5,871 bases of DNA from Acidimicrobiaceae bacterium (GTDB taxonomy: Bacteria > Actinomycetota > Acidimicrobiia > Acidimicrobiales > Salinilacustritrichaceae). Every line of letters begins with the position of its first letter. The stretch's first letter is position 1. The notes under the pieces were generated by a model. It worked only from the letters and a program-made list of their open reading frames with translations, made no database searches and was not told the DNA's origin. The stretch is taken from contig DMTU01000137.1 in the NCBI GenBank assembly GCA_003476595.1, forward strand, positions 19,950-25,820, read 5' to 3'. This document shows, piece after piece, positions 1 to 5,871 of the stretch. Position numbers and translations under genes: made by a program.

Positions 1-303
1 GACGGGCTCGACTGGACGGAGGGTGGACCTGCCGCGCTGCTGTCGCTGGCCCTGCGCGGCTGCGGTGACCCGGTGGCGGCCGACGCCGTCGCCCAGACCG
101 TCGAGGTCAACCGCCACCCGTTCGCGGCCGCTCTGGCCGAGCTCGGTGCCGGTCGTGGTGACCGGGCCATGCATGCCCTCGAACCGGTGGATCGCCTCTC
201 CGCCTGGCCCTGCCTGCTCGTGCACCACTACCTCGCCCGGGTGTGGGACCGCGCCCCTGCGGTCCGCGTCCGCGTGCGGGCGGTCGCCGCCCGGAGCTGG
301 TGA
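1..303 (+). CDS. 3' end of an unidentified protein (partial, left edge)
   Basis: The frame is open from the first base of the window to a TGA at 301-303, giving about 100 visible residues, so this is the C-terminal part of a gene that begins outside. Third codon positions are overwhelmingly G or C in this frame, which supports real coding. The visible part is rich in Ala, Arg, Leu and Val. It has a helical-looking stretch (HPFAAALAELGAG, then LLVHHYLARVWDR) and ends in an Arg/Val-rich tail closing with Ala-Arg-Ser-Trp. I see no catalytic motif, metal site or clear membrane segment and do not recognise the family. A GTG at 73 could act as a start, but the frame continues upstream in the same style, so truncation by the window edge is the simpler reading. 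Confidence 0.55.
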   Translation, partial: DGLDWTEGGPAALLSLALRGCGDPVAADAVAQTVEVNRHPFAAALAELGAGRGDRAMHALEPVDRLSAWPCLLVHHYLARVWDRAPAVRVRVRAVAARSW

Positions 304-384
304 GCGACCGCAGCAGGGAGGAGGAAAGCGCGGGGAAAAGCGCGTCCGGGCAGGGTGGGCGGGACGGCGACCGTCGCCGGGAAC

Positions 385-390
385 GGAGAA
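385..390 (+). promoter_or_regulatory. Ribosome binding site of the FAD oxidoreductase
   Basis: GGAGAA lies five bases before the ATG at 396. It favours that start over the in-frame upstream candidates, which would add an Arg-rich N-terminal stretch unlike the family. A second GGAG at 392-395 touches the ATG and is too close to serve. The 92-base gap from 304 holds nothing else I can identify; no clear promoter was seen. Confidence 0.6.
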
Positions 391-395
391 CGGAG

Positions 396-1754
396 ATGGC
401 ACGGCACGAGCTCGAGGAACTGGTGGACGGGGAGGTCCTGGCACCCGGCGCGACGGGCTACGACGCGGCCCGCAAGGTGTGGAACGCGCGCTTCGATCGG
501 CGACCCGACGTCGCCGTGCGCTGCACCAGTGCGGCCGATGTCGCAGCGACCGTGCGGTGGGCACGAGCGAACGACGAGCAGCTGTCCGTGAAGGGCGGAG
601 GTCAGTCCTACGCCGGGCACACGGTCGCGGACGGCGGCGTGCTGCTCGACCTGTCCGGCATGTCCGGGATCAAGGTGCACGCCGAGGACCGGCTGGCTCG
701 GGTCGAGGCGGGCGCGACCTGGGCGCAGATCGATTCGGCCACCCAGCACCACGGTCTGGCCACCACCGGACCGACCGCGTCCTCGGTGGGCGTCGCCGGA
801 TCCGTCCTCGGCGGCGGGACCGGGTGGCTGTCGCGCCGCTTCGGCAACGCAGTCGACAACCTGGTGGCGGTCGATGTCGTGACGGCCGACGGCGAGCAGG
901 TTCGGGCGAGCGCCGACGAGGAGCGCGAGCTGTTCTGGGGAATGCGGGGCGCCGGTGCCAACCTCGGCATCGCCACGTCGTTCGAGCTGCGCCTCCACGA
1001 AGTGGGCCCCCAGGTGCTGGCCGGCCAGATCGTCTACCCCTTCGACGACGCCGAGGGCGTGCTGCGGGCGTACCGATCCTTCATGGCCGACGCCCCCGAC
1101 GATCTGCAGTGCCTGGCCTTCACGTTCCGGGCACCGCCGATCGAGCCGTTCCCGGAACGCTTCCACGGCCAGCCGGTGCTGGACCTGATCGTGTTCCACC
1201 TCGATCCCGGGGCCGACGACGTGGTCGCTCCGCTCCAGGAGCTCGGCGAGCCGCTGCTCGACGCCGTCGGCCCGATGACCTACGTCGATGCACAACAGGC
1301 CTTCGATCCGAACCTGCCCGCCGGGCAGCGTTACTACAGCCAGGCGCACGACGTCGCCGAGCTGAGCGGCGCGGCGATCGACGACTTCGCCGCCCACGTC
1401 CGCACCATGCGGGGAGCGCTCACCGCCGCCTACCTCGAGCCCAAGGGCGGCGCCGTCGCCCGCGTGCCCGGCGCCTCGACAGCGCTCGGCGGTCGCGGCG
1501 CCGCTGCGTCGTTCCACATCATCGCCGGGTGGACCGACCAGGCCGAGGATGACGACGTGATGGCCTGGGCGCACGGCTTCAACGACGCCATGGCCGTGCA
1601 CGGGACCGGCGGCGTCTACGTGAACCTCATCGCGGAGGACGAGGACGACCGTGTGCTGTCGGCGTTCAGCGACAGCACACGGGTGCAGGCCCTCAAGGCA
1701 CGCTGGGATCCGCAGAACCACCTCCGGGCCAACCACAACGTCTTGCCGGCCTGA
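396..1754 (+). CDS. FAD-binding oxidoreductase, PCMH/berberine-bridge-like family
   Basis: This 452-residue protein has the usual length and layout of cytosolic actinobacterial berberine-bridge-like flavoenzymes. The N-terminal FAD-binding PCMH domain covers about residues 35-205. It contains VKGGGQSYAGH (65-75), DGGVLLDLS (79-87), the flavin-contacting GVAGSVLGGGTGWLSRRFG (132-150) and DNL near 154-156. The C-terminal BBE motif is clear (VYVNL, then WDPQNHLRANHNVLP at the end). Family members oxidise sugars, alcohols or secondary metabolites with FAD and oxygen or another acceptor; the substrate cannot be read here. The histidine that usually carries the 8-alpha covalent flavin bond is Gln70, and the position of the 6-S-cysteine is Ala128 by my alignment, so FAD may be non-covalent. 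His75 is the only histidine close by. No signal peptide or membrane segment is visible. The ATG at 396 is chosen for its GGAGAA. The gene stands alone and converges on the DoxX pair. Confidence 0.93.
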   Translation: MARHELEELVDGEVLAPGATGYDAARKVWNARFDRRPDVAVRCTSAADVAATVRWARANDEQLSVKGGGQSYAGHTVADGGVLLDLSGMSGIKVHAEDRLARVEAGATWAQIDSATQHHGLATTGPTASSVGVAGSVLGGGTGWLSRRFGNAVDNLVAVDVVTADGEQVRASADEERELFWGMRGAGANLGIATSFELRLHEVGPQVLAGQIVYPFDDAEGVLRAYRSFMADAPDDLQCLAFTFRAPPIEPFPERFHGQPVLDLIVFHLDPGADDVVAPLQELGEPLLDAVGPMTYVDAQQAFDPNLPAGQRYYSQAHDVAELSGAAIDDFAAHVRTMRGALTAAYLEPKGGAVARVPGASTALGGRGAAASFHIIAGWTDQAEDDDVMAWAHGFNDAMAVHGTGGVYVNLIAEDEDDRVLSAFSDSTRVQALKARWDPQNHLRANHNVLPA

Positions 1755-1784
1755 GGGCCGACCCGGTCAGCGGGAGATCGGCCC
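1755..1784 (+). terminator. Hairpin after the FAD oxidoreductase gene
   Basis: Immediately after the TGA, GGGCCGA (1755-1761) pairs perfectly with TCGGCCC (1778-1784). Inside it CCCG (1762-1765) pairs with CGGG (1771-1774) around a GTCAG loop, leaving an AGA bulge on the 3' side. This makes a strong stem of 11 pairs. No T-tract follows, as is common in very GC-rich genomes, so termination is inferred from position and stability. Confidence 0.5.
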
Positions 1785-1815
1785 GTACGCCATCGGCTGC
1801 GGCCGTGTCCCGACC

Positions 1816-1829
1816 CGGGGTGCGCCCCG
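1816..1829 (-). terminator. Hairpin after the second DoxX gene
   Basis: CGGGG (1816-1820) and CCCCG (1825-1829) form a five-pair stem around a four-base loop, 12 bases beyond the stop codon of the minus-strand DoxX gene. It could end that transcript and, with the hairpin at 1755-1784, form a two-way stop between the convergent genes. The stem is short and no T-tract follows on the minus strand. Confidence 0.35.
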
Positions 1830-1840
1830 TTGCTCGACGC

Positions 1841-2194
1841 TCACGCGCTCAGCACGCGCAGCACCAGCGCGGCGATCGAGAGGGCGAGTGGGACCGCTGG
1901 GTTGGCGGCCCCCTTGGTGTCGCTGACGCGCAGATGGGCGATGATCGCCCCGACGAAGTAGGCGACCGTGCCGATGGCGGCCGCGATCCCGAGCGGCGCG
2001 ACCCACAGTCCGATGACCAGTCCGGCGGCGGCGGCGAGCTCGAGGAGGGCGAGGATCCAGAACCGGTCGAGCGGGAAGCCGACCACGCCGTGGACGGAAT
2101 CCACGATCTGCGGGTTGCGCTGCAGCTTCATCGCTGCCGACAGCGTGAGGAGGACGGCGAGGATGACGCTGACGACGGCGGTCGCGAGGAACAT
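1841..2194 (-). CDS. DoxX-like small membrane protein (second of pair)
   Basis: This 117-residue hydrophobic protein has four likely membrane helices, at about residues 1-21, 45-65, 67-88 and 100-116. Between the first two lies a short polar segment (KLQRNPQIVDSVHGV). Length, four-helix topology and the early Met-Lys-Leu after helix one fit the DoxX-like family of integral membrane proteins. Their biochemical role is mostly unsettled. In Mycobacterium tuberculosis a DoxX protein forms a membrane complex with superoxide dismutase and a thiosulfate sulfurtransferase in oxidative defence. The ATG at 2194 lies four bases past the stop of the upstream DoxX gene and has no clear Shine-Dalgarno sequence. 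The two are therefore probably one transcript with translational coupling. The upstream extension of the same frame (to 2761) runs through the other DoxX gene and is not used. Confidence 0.85.
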   Translation of the reverse strand: MFLATAVVSVILAVLLTLSAAMKLQRNPQIVDSVHGVVGFPLDRFWILALLELAAAAGLVIGLWVAPLGIAAAIGTVAYFVGAIIAHLRVSDTKGAANPAVPLALSIAALVLRVLSA

Positions 2195-2198
2195 CGCG

Positions 2199-2660
2199 TC
2201 AGGCGGTCGCCGGGACCGGCGTCGCGGGTCGGGCGGCCAGCAGGTCGAGCCCGATGCCGAACATCCAGACGTCCTTGGCGATGGCGGTGCCGTTCTGCGT
2301 CGGCCACACGCTGCCCTCCTGTCGGAGTCCCGGCGCCCGGGCGTAGAGCCCGAGCAGTCCGCCGCTGAACCCGGTGAGCACGGCGCCGGCGGCGCGGTCC
2401 GGTACGAGAGGCGTGAGCAGCGTGGCCCCGACGGCGATCTCGGCCGCGGCCAGGACCTTGAGGAAGCGAGCGGGGCGGAGCCTGCGCAGGAAGGGGTAGG
2501 CCGTCGATGCCATGCCGTGGACGCCCTCGGCCGTCTCGGGTGCACCGTTCCACTTCGCCAGGCCGGAGTGCAGGACGAAGGCCCCGGTGACGATGCGGCC
2601 TGAGAGGTGGTCGAGGCTGGGTCTCGCGGACGTGGCCGTTTGGGGGAGGTGATCTGCCAT
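2199..2660 (-). CDS. DoxX-family membrane protein (first of pair) with an OhrR-like leader peptide
   Basis: This 153-residue protein has four likely membrane segments, at about residues 21-35, 66-86, 90-107 and 129-144. The loop residues HSGLAKW after the first helix and KDVWMFGIGLDLL in the last resemble actinobacterial DoxX-type membrane proteins; the assignment is by overall pattern, so the exact subfamily is uncertain. The first seven residues, MADHLPQ, are identical to those of ohrR about 1 kb away, as if the start of that gene had been joined to a DoxX body. The ATG at 2660 is preferred because it aligns with the ohrR start in the duplicated control region. The longer frame to 2726 would run into the promoter of the divergent peroxiredoxin. 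The Shine-Dalgarno is weak: where ohrR has TAGGATCG, this copy has TAGCATCG. It is followed after four bases by the second DoxX gene. Confidence 0.8.
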   Translation of the reverse strand: MADHLPQTATSARPSLDHLSGRIVTGAFVLHSGLAKWNGAPETAEGVHGMASTAYPFLRRLRPARFLKVLAAAEIAVGATLLTPLVPDRAAGAVLTGFSGGLLGLYARAPGLRQEGSVWPTQNGTAIAKDVWMFGIGLDLLAARPATPVPATA

Positions 2661-2688
2661 GCCGTCGATGCTACAGGCGTGATCCGCC

Positions 2689-2717
2689 TTGCCAGATGAG
2701 ATGATGCATAATATGAT
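2689..2717 (+). promoter_or_regulatory. Promoter of the peroxiredoxin gene
   Basis: TTGCCA (2689-2694) as -35 and TATGAT (2712-2717) as -10 are separated by exactly 17 bases, a good match to a vegetative sigma factor promoter. The same arrangement and spacing recur before ohr. Transcription should begin near 2724-2726. On the opposite strand TATTAT (complement of 2708-2713) could be the -10 of the DoxX pair, but no convincing -35 accompanies it. Confidence 0.7.
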
Positions 2718-2718
2718 G
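2707..2718. promoter_or_regulatory. Candidate OhrR operator in the DoxX/peroxiredoxin control region
   Basis: CATAATATGATG is a 12-base imperfect palindrome with five of six pairs matching, and it overlaps the -10 of the peroxiredoxin promoter. It sits at the same place as the ACAAT-ATTGT palindrome before ohr, sharing AATATGAT, but the right arm has changed from TTGT to GGC. Binding by OhrR is inferred from position and the shared core and may be weaker here. Confidence 0.4.
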
Positions 2719-2738
2719 GCGCCCAATGGTTCTCCACC

Positions 2739-2742
2739 GAGG
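2739..2742 (+). promoter_or_regulatory. Ribosome binding site of the peroxiredoxin
   Basis: GAGG (2739-2742, in a GAGGGA context) lies seven bases before the ATG at 2750, at the position of the stronger GGAGG before ohr in the aligned copy. It decides for 2750 over the in-frame ATG at 2726, which has no such sequence upstream. Confidence 0.6.
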
Positions 2743-2749
2743 GACGAGC

Positions 2750-3214
2750 ATGAAGCTGCACGCCGGCGATACGGCCCCTGATTTCAGCCTGCCCGACCAG
2801 TCCGGCCGACCGGTCACGCTGTCAGGACTGCTCTCCGACGGACCGGTGGTCGTGTTCTTCTACCCGCGGGCGATGACCCCGGGTTGCACTGCCGAGAGCT
2901 GCCACTTCCGCGACCTTCGGGGCGAGCTCGACGCGCTCGGTGCGCGAGCCGTGGGCATCAGCGCCGACAGCGTCGACCGCCAGTCCACCTTCGATGAGCG
3001 CAACTCCCTCGGCCTGCTGCTGCTGTCCGACGTCGATCGTGCGGTGGCCGCGCGGTTCGGCGTGAAGCGCCCGGGCCCGTTGTTCAACCGGCGAGCGACG
3101 TTCGTGATCGACGCCGATCGGCGCGTCCTGGCCGCCTTCAGCTCCGAGCTGAACATGCAGACCCACGCCGATCGTGCGCTCCAGGTGCTCACCGAGCACG
3201 CCGCCAACACCTGA
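2750..3214 (+). CDS. bcp: Peroxiredoxin, PrxQ/BCP type
   Basis: This 154-residue thioredoxin-fold thiol peroxidase reduces hydrogen peroxide and organic hydroperoxides in the cytosol, normally with electrons from thioredoxin. It shows the AhpC/TSA start GDTAPDFSLPDQSG (6-19) and the catalytic motif P39-x3-T43-x2-C46, with Cys46 as peroxidatic cysteine. Cys51, five residues on, is the resolving cysteine typical of the PrxQ helix-2 type. The conserved arginine is in RATFVID, with Arg115 preceding Thr-Phe. Length is standard. The start at 2750 is set by its GAGG and by alignment with the ohr start. An upstream in-frame ATG (2726) would add eight residues and lies almost at the predicted transcription start. 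The gene is divergent from the DoxX pair and its promoter is a copy of the ohr promoter, so induction by organic hydroperoxide through OhrR is likely. Confidence 0.94.
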   Translation: MKLHAGDTAPDFSLPDQSGRPVTLSGLLSDGPVVVFFYPRAMTPGCTAESCHFRDLRGELDALGARAVGISADSVDRQSTFDERNSLGLLLLSDVDRAVAARFGVKRPGPLFNRRATFVIDADRRVLAAFSSELNMQTHADRALQVLTEHAANT

Positions 3215-3250
3215 GCCGGACGCGCCTCGCCGCGGGTGGCCGTGGCGGGC

Positions 3251-3275
3251 GGCCTGGGATCACCGGCGCCGGGCC
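3251..3275. terminator. Hairpin between convergent peroxiredoxin and ohrR
   Basis: GGCCTGG (3251-3257) pairs with CCGGGCC (3269-3275), seven pairs including one G-T wobble, around an 11-base loop. It lies 37 bases after the peroxiredoxin stop and directly against the ohrR stop, so it could serve both strands. There is no T-tract on either side. The self-complementary CCGGCGCCGG at 3263-3272 is an alternative fold. Confidence 0.4.
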
Positions 3276-3276
3276 A

Positions 3277-3729
3277 TCAGGCGTCGACGGTGCCCTCGAT
3301 GGCGTCGGCGATCTTGTGGATCTCGGCGATGAGGTCGACCGCGTCTGAGACGGCGACGCCGTACTGCTGGGAGACCTCGGCCGGGATGGTCGCCGCTCGC
3401 TTCCGCATGGCCCGGCCGGCGGCCGTGGGGGCGACCAGCACCCGGCGCTCGTCGTCGGGGTCACGCTCGCGGGTCACGATGCCCTGGTCCTGGAGGCGCT
3501 TGAGCAGCGGGGTCAGCGTGCCGCTGTCGAGGTGGAGGTGTTCGCCGATGGCGCCGACGCTCATCGGCTCGTCGGCCTCCCACAGCACCAGCAGCACCAG
3601 ATACTGCGGGTAGGTGATGCCGAGCTCACCGAGCACCGGCCCGTAGGCCCGCACCGCGGCTCGGCTCGCCCGGTAGAGAGCGAAGCACAGCTGGTTGCCG
3701 AGCTCGAGCTGGGGGAGATGGTCCGCCAT
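3277..3729 (-). CDS. ohrR: OhrR, organic hydroperoxide-sensing MarR-family repressor
   Basis: This 150-residue protein is collinear with Bacillus subtilis OhrR. The redox-sensing cysteine is Cys15 in NQLCFALYRASR, and the two tyrosines that contact it across the dimer are Tyr29 and Tyr40 (GITYPQYLVLLVLWE). The winged helix-turn-helix includes LHLDSGTLTPLLKRL (65-79) for DNA recognition, and the wing carries RERDPDDERRVLV (87-99). There is no second cysteine, so this is the one-Cys type, in which oxidised Cys15 reacts with a small thiol to release DNA; in actinobacteria that would be mycothiol. The ATG at 3729 places Cys15 exactly and has AGGA eight bases upstream; the longer frame to 3990 would overlap ohr. 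It is divergent from ohr across 84 bases containing a palindrome, so autoregulation and repression of ohr are expected. Confidence 0.95.
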   Translation of the reverse strand: MADHLPQLELGNQLCFALYRASRAAVRAYGPVLGELGITYPQYLVLLVLWEADEPMSVGAIGEHLHLDSGTLTPLLKRLQDQGIVTRERDPDDERRVLVAPTAAGRAMRKRAATIPAEVSQQYGVAVSDAVDLIAEIHKIADAIEGTVDA

Positions 3730-3754
3730 GTCCACGATCCTACCGCCACTCCTG

Positions 3755-3783
3755 TTGCCAGAGAAGATCGTGTACAATATGAT
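3755..3783 (+). promoter_or_regulatory. Promoter of ohr
   Basis: TTGCCA (3755-3760) and TATGAT (3778-3783) are spaced by 17 bases. Transcription should start near 3790, giving a leader of about 24 bases with a strong Shine-Dalgarno sequence. The palindrome at 3772-3788 covers the -10, so repressor binding would block polymerase. Confidence 0.72.
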
Positions 3784-3797
3784 TGTCCAATAGTCAA
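3769..3797 (-). promoter_or_regulatory. Possible promoter of ohrR
   Basis: On the minus strand TTGACT (complement of 3792-3797) is a near-consensus -35. Seventeen bases later comes TACACG (complement of 3769-3774), a poor -10. The operator palindrome would fall between the two elements, consistent with autorepression. The weak -10 keeps this tentative, and the DoxX copy does not preserve the TTGACT. Confidence 0.3.
3772..3788. promoter_or_regulatory. OhrR operator candidate
   Basis: GTACAATATGATTGTCC is an imperfect palindrome in which six of eight pairs match, including a perfect ACAAT/ATTGT inner arm around ATG. Known OhrR operators in other bacteria are AT-rich palindromes of the TACAATT-AATTGTA kind, so the fit in sequence, position over the -10 and neighbourhood is good. 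Confidence 0.65.
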
Positions 3798-3801
3798 TTC
3801 C

Positions 3802-3806
3802 GGAGG
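3802..3806 (+). promoter_or_regulatory. Ribosome binding site of ohr
   Basis: GGAGG lies seven bases before the ATG at 3814 and fixes that start. The frame is open upstream to 3532, but that part overlaps ohrR on the other strand and lacks Ohr similarity. Confidence 0.8.
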
Positions 3807-3813
3807 AACGATC

Positions 3814-4230
3814 ATGCAGGCGATCTACACGGCGATCGCGACCGCCCGCGGCGACGGGCGCAACGGCCGAACCGAGAGCGAGGACGGCCTGCTCGCCGTC
3901 GATGTGCGCATCCCGAAGGAGATGGGTGGGCCCGGTGGTGCCACCAACCCCGAGCAGCTGTTCGCCGCCGGCTACGCCGCCTGCTTCCACTCGGCGCTCA
4001 AGATGGTGGCGAAGGGCGAGGGCGTAGACATCGACGGATCCGAGGTCTCGGCCAGCGTCTCGATCGGCCCCCTGGATTCAGGCGGCTTCGGGCTCGCCGT
4101 CGCCCTCGACGTCCATGCGCCGAACATCCCGGGCGACGTCGCCCGCGACGTCGTCGAGAAGGCGCACCAGGTCTGCCCGTACTCCAACGCCACGCGCGGC
4201 AACGTCGACGTCACCCTGTCCGTCGTGTGA
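3814..4230 (+). CDS. ohr: Ohr, organic hydroperoxide reductase (OsmC/Ohr family)
   Basis: This 138-residue protein is a standard-length Ohr, a cytosolic dimeric thiol peroxidase that reduces organic and fatty-acid hydroperoxides using lipoyl-type electron donors. The peroxidatic Cys57 sits in FAAGYAACFHSAL and the resolving Cys121 in HQVCPYSNATRGNVDV. The family block GGPGGATNPEQLFAAGYAAC (38-57) is intact, with Glu47 as the conserved glutamate. Arg16 in GRNG corresponds to the catalytic arginine that pairs with it in Xylella Ohr. The Y-T-A-I-A-T-A start is also typical. The presence of both cysteines, the NPEQL block and the divergent ohrR favours Ohr over OsmC. Its promoter is overlapped by the operator palindrome, so it should be induced by organic peroxides. 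It converges on ettA. Confidence 0.96.
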   Translation: MQAIYTAIATARGDGRNGRTESEDGLLAVDVRIPKEMGGPGGATNPEQLFAAGYAACFHSALKMVAKGEGVDIDGSEVSASVSIGPLDSGGFGLAVALDVHAPNIPGDVARDVVEKAHQVCPYSNATRGNVDVTLSVV

Positions 4231-4234
4231 GCCG

Positions 4235-4251
4235 GCGGGCGGGCCGCCCGC
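4235..4251. terminator. Hairpin between convergent ohr and ettA
   Basis: GCGGGC (4235-4240) pairs perfectly with GCCCGC (4246-4251) around GGGCC. The stem is five bases from the ohr stop and 13 from the ettA stop, so it can act on both strands. No T-tract is present. Confidence 0.5.
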
Positions 4252-4263
4252 GGGACGCTCAGC

Positions 4264-5871
<1,608 letters not shown>

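Larger units (their letters stand above)
2640..2752. repeat. Divergent control region, copy 1 (DoxX/peroxiredoxin)
   Basis: This segment aligns with 3709-3816 at about 70% identity by hand alignment. It runs from codon 7 of the minus-strand DoxX gene to the start codon of the plus-strand peroxiredoxin. Best-kept parts are the seven MADHLPQ codons (17 of 20 bases over 2641-2660), the TTGCCAGA block, AATATGAT, CCAAT and the bases before the plus-strand ATG. The copies differ in length mainly by three bases between the minus-strand start and TTGCCA. Confidence 0.8.
3709..3816. repeat. Divergent control region, copy 2 (ohrR/ohr)
   Basis: This is the partner of 2640-2752. It is probably the original, because it lies between the classical ohrR/ohr pair and has the better palindrome and both better ribosome binding sites. 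The alignment covers the first seven ohrR codons, the ohrR leader, the promoter, the operator and the ohr leader through its ATG. The orientation relative to the promoter is the same in both copies. Confidence 0.8.

Noticed and set aside
23..1552. A 509-codon plus-strand frame overlapping the first two genes
   Set aside because: The translation is Arg/Pro/Gly-rich low-complexity sequence, typical of an off-frame reading, and it crosses the boundary between two genes.
228..1736. A 502-codon open frame on the minus strand opposite the FAD oxidoreductase
   Set aside because: It is the usual antisense shadow of a very GC-rich gene: no family motif, and it lies across a protein with clear FAD and BBE motifs on the other strand.
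1785..1815. Small gene or RNA between the FAD oxidoreductase and the DoxX pair
   Set aside because: The convergent gap is only 86 bases and is accounted for by two hairpins. No start with a ribosome binding site or conserved RNA fold was seen.
2195..2761. Upstream extension of the second DoxX frame, giving a 306-residue protein
   Set aside because: The added part is the first DoxX gene read in another frame plus the promoter region, with off-frame composition. The ATG at 2194 gives a complete four-helix protein.
3532..3813. Longer start for ohr extending into ohrR
   Set aside because: The extension has no Ohr similarity and overlaps ohrR. The GGAGG before 3814 and the family-standard length settle the start.
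2640..3816. Insertion sequence or transposon explaining the duplicated control region
   Set aside because: No transposase, terminal inverted repeats or target-site duplications are visible around either copy. The repeat ends coincide with gene starts.
3730..3990. Longer start for ohrR extending into ohr
   Set aside because: It would overlap the ohr coding region and its promoter. The ATG at 3729 puts the sensing cysteine at exactly residue 15, as in known OhrR.

Overview
The window is very GC-rich (roughly 70% by eye, with strong G/C bias at third codon positions) and looks like a chromosomal segment from a high-GC actinobacterium. The gene content is mostly familiar, with no mobile element, RNA gene or CRISPR array seen. 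No stretch over about 100 bases lacks a gene or a readable control region.

Layout, left to right. (1) Positions 1-303 hold the 3' end of an unidentified plus-strand gene. (2) A 452-residue FAD-binding oxidoreductase of the PCMH/berberine-bridge-like type follows (396-1754, plus). (3) Two small membrane proteins of DoxX type run on the minus strand (2660-2199, then 2194-1841), almost abutting. (4) A PrxQ/BCP-type peroxiredoxin is divergent from them (2750-3214, plus). (5) ohrR, a one-cysteine MarR-family peroxide sensor, lies on the minus strand (3729-3277). (6) ohr, the organic hydroperoxide reductase, is divergent from ohrR (3814-4230, plus). (7) The ABC-F ATPase EttA lies on the minus strand (4264 to beyond the right edge) and lacks only about its first 22 residues. 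Each of the three convergent junctions carries a GC-rich hairpin without a T-tract.

The most interesting structure is that the two divergent control regions are copies of one another. From 2640 to 2752 (DoxX/peroxiredoxin) and from 3709 to 3816 (ohrR/ohr) they align from the start codon of one divergent gene to the start codon of the other, at about 70% identity by hand alignment. Both contain TTGCCA, exactly 17 bases, then TATGAT, overlapped by an AT-rich imperfect palindrome. The similarity extends into the minus-strand genes: the first seven codons of ohrR and of the first DoxX gene both encode MADHLPQ, with four synonymous differences and no amino acid change.

The natural reading is a small peroxide-defence island. 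OhrR senses organic hydroperoxides through Cys15 and represses ohr. It probably also controls the duplicated promoter that drives the peroxiredoxin and, in the other direction, the DoxX pair. Peroxide detoxification by two thiol peroxidases would thus be co-regulated with two DoxX-type membrane proteins. OhrR control of the second promoter is inference. The flanking FAD oxidoreductase and ettA show no sign of belonging to this regulon.
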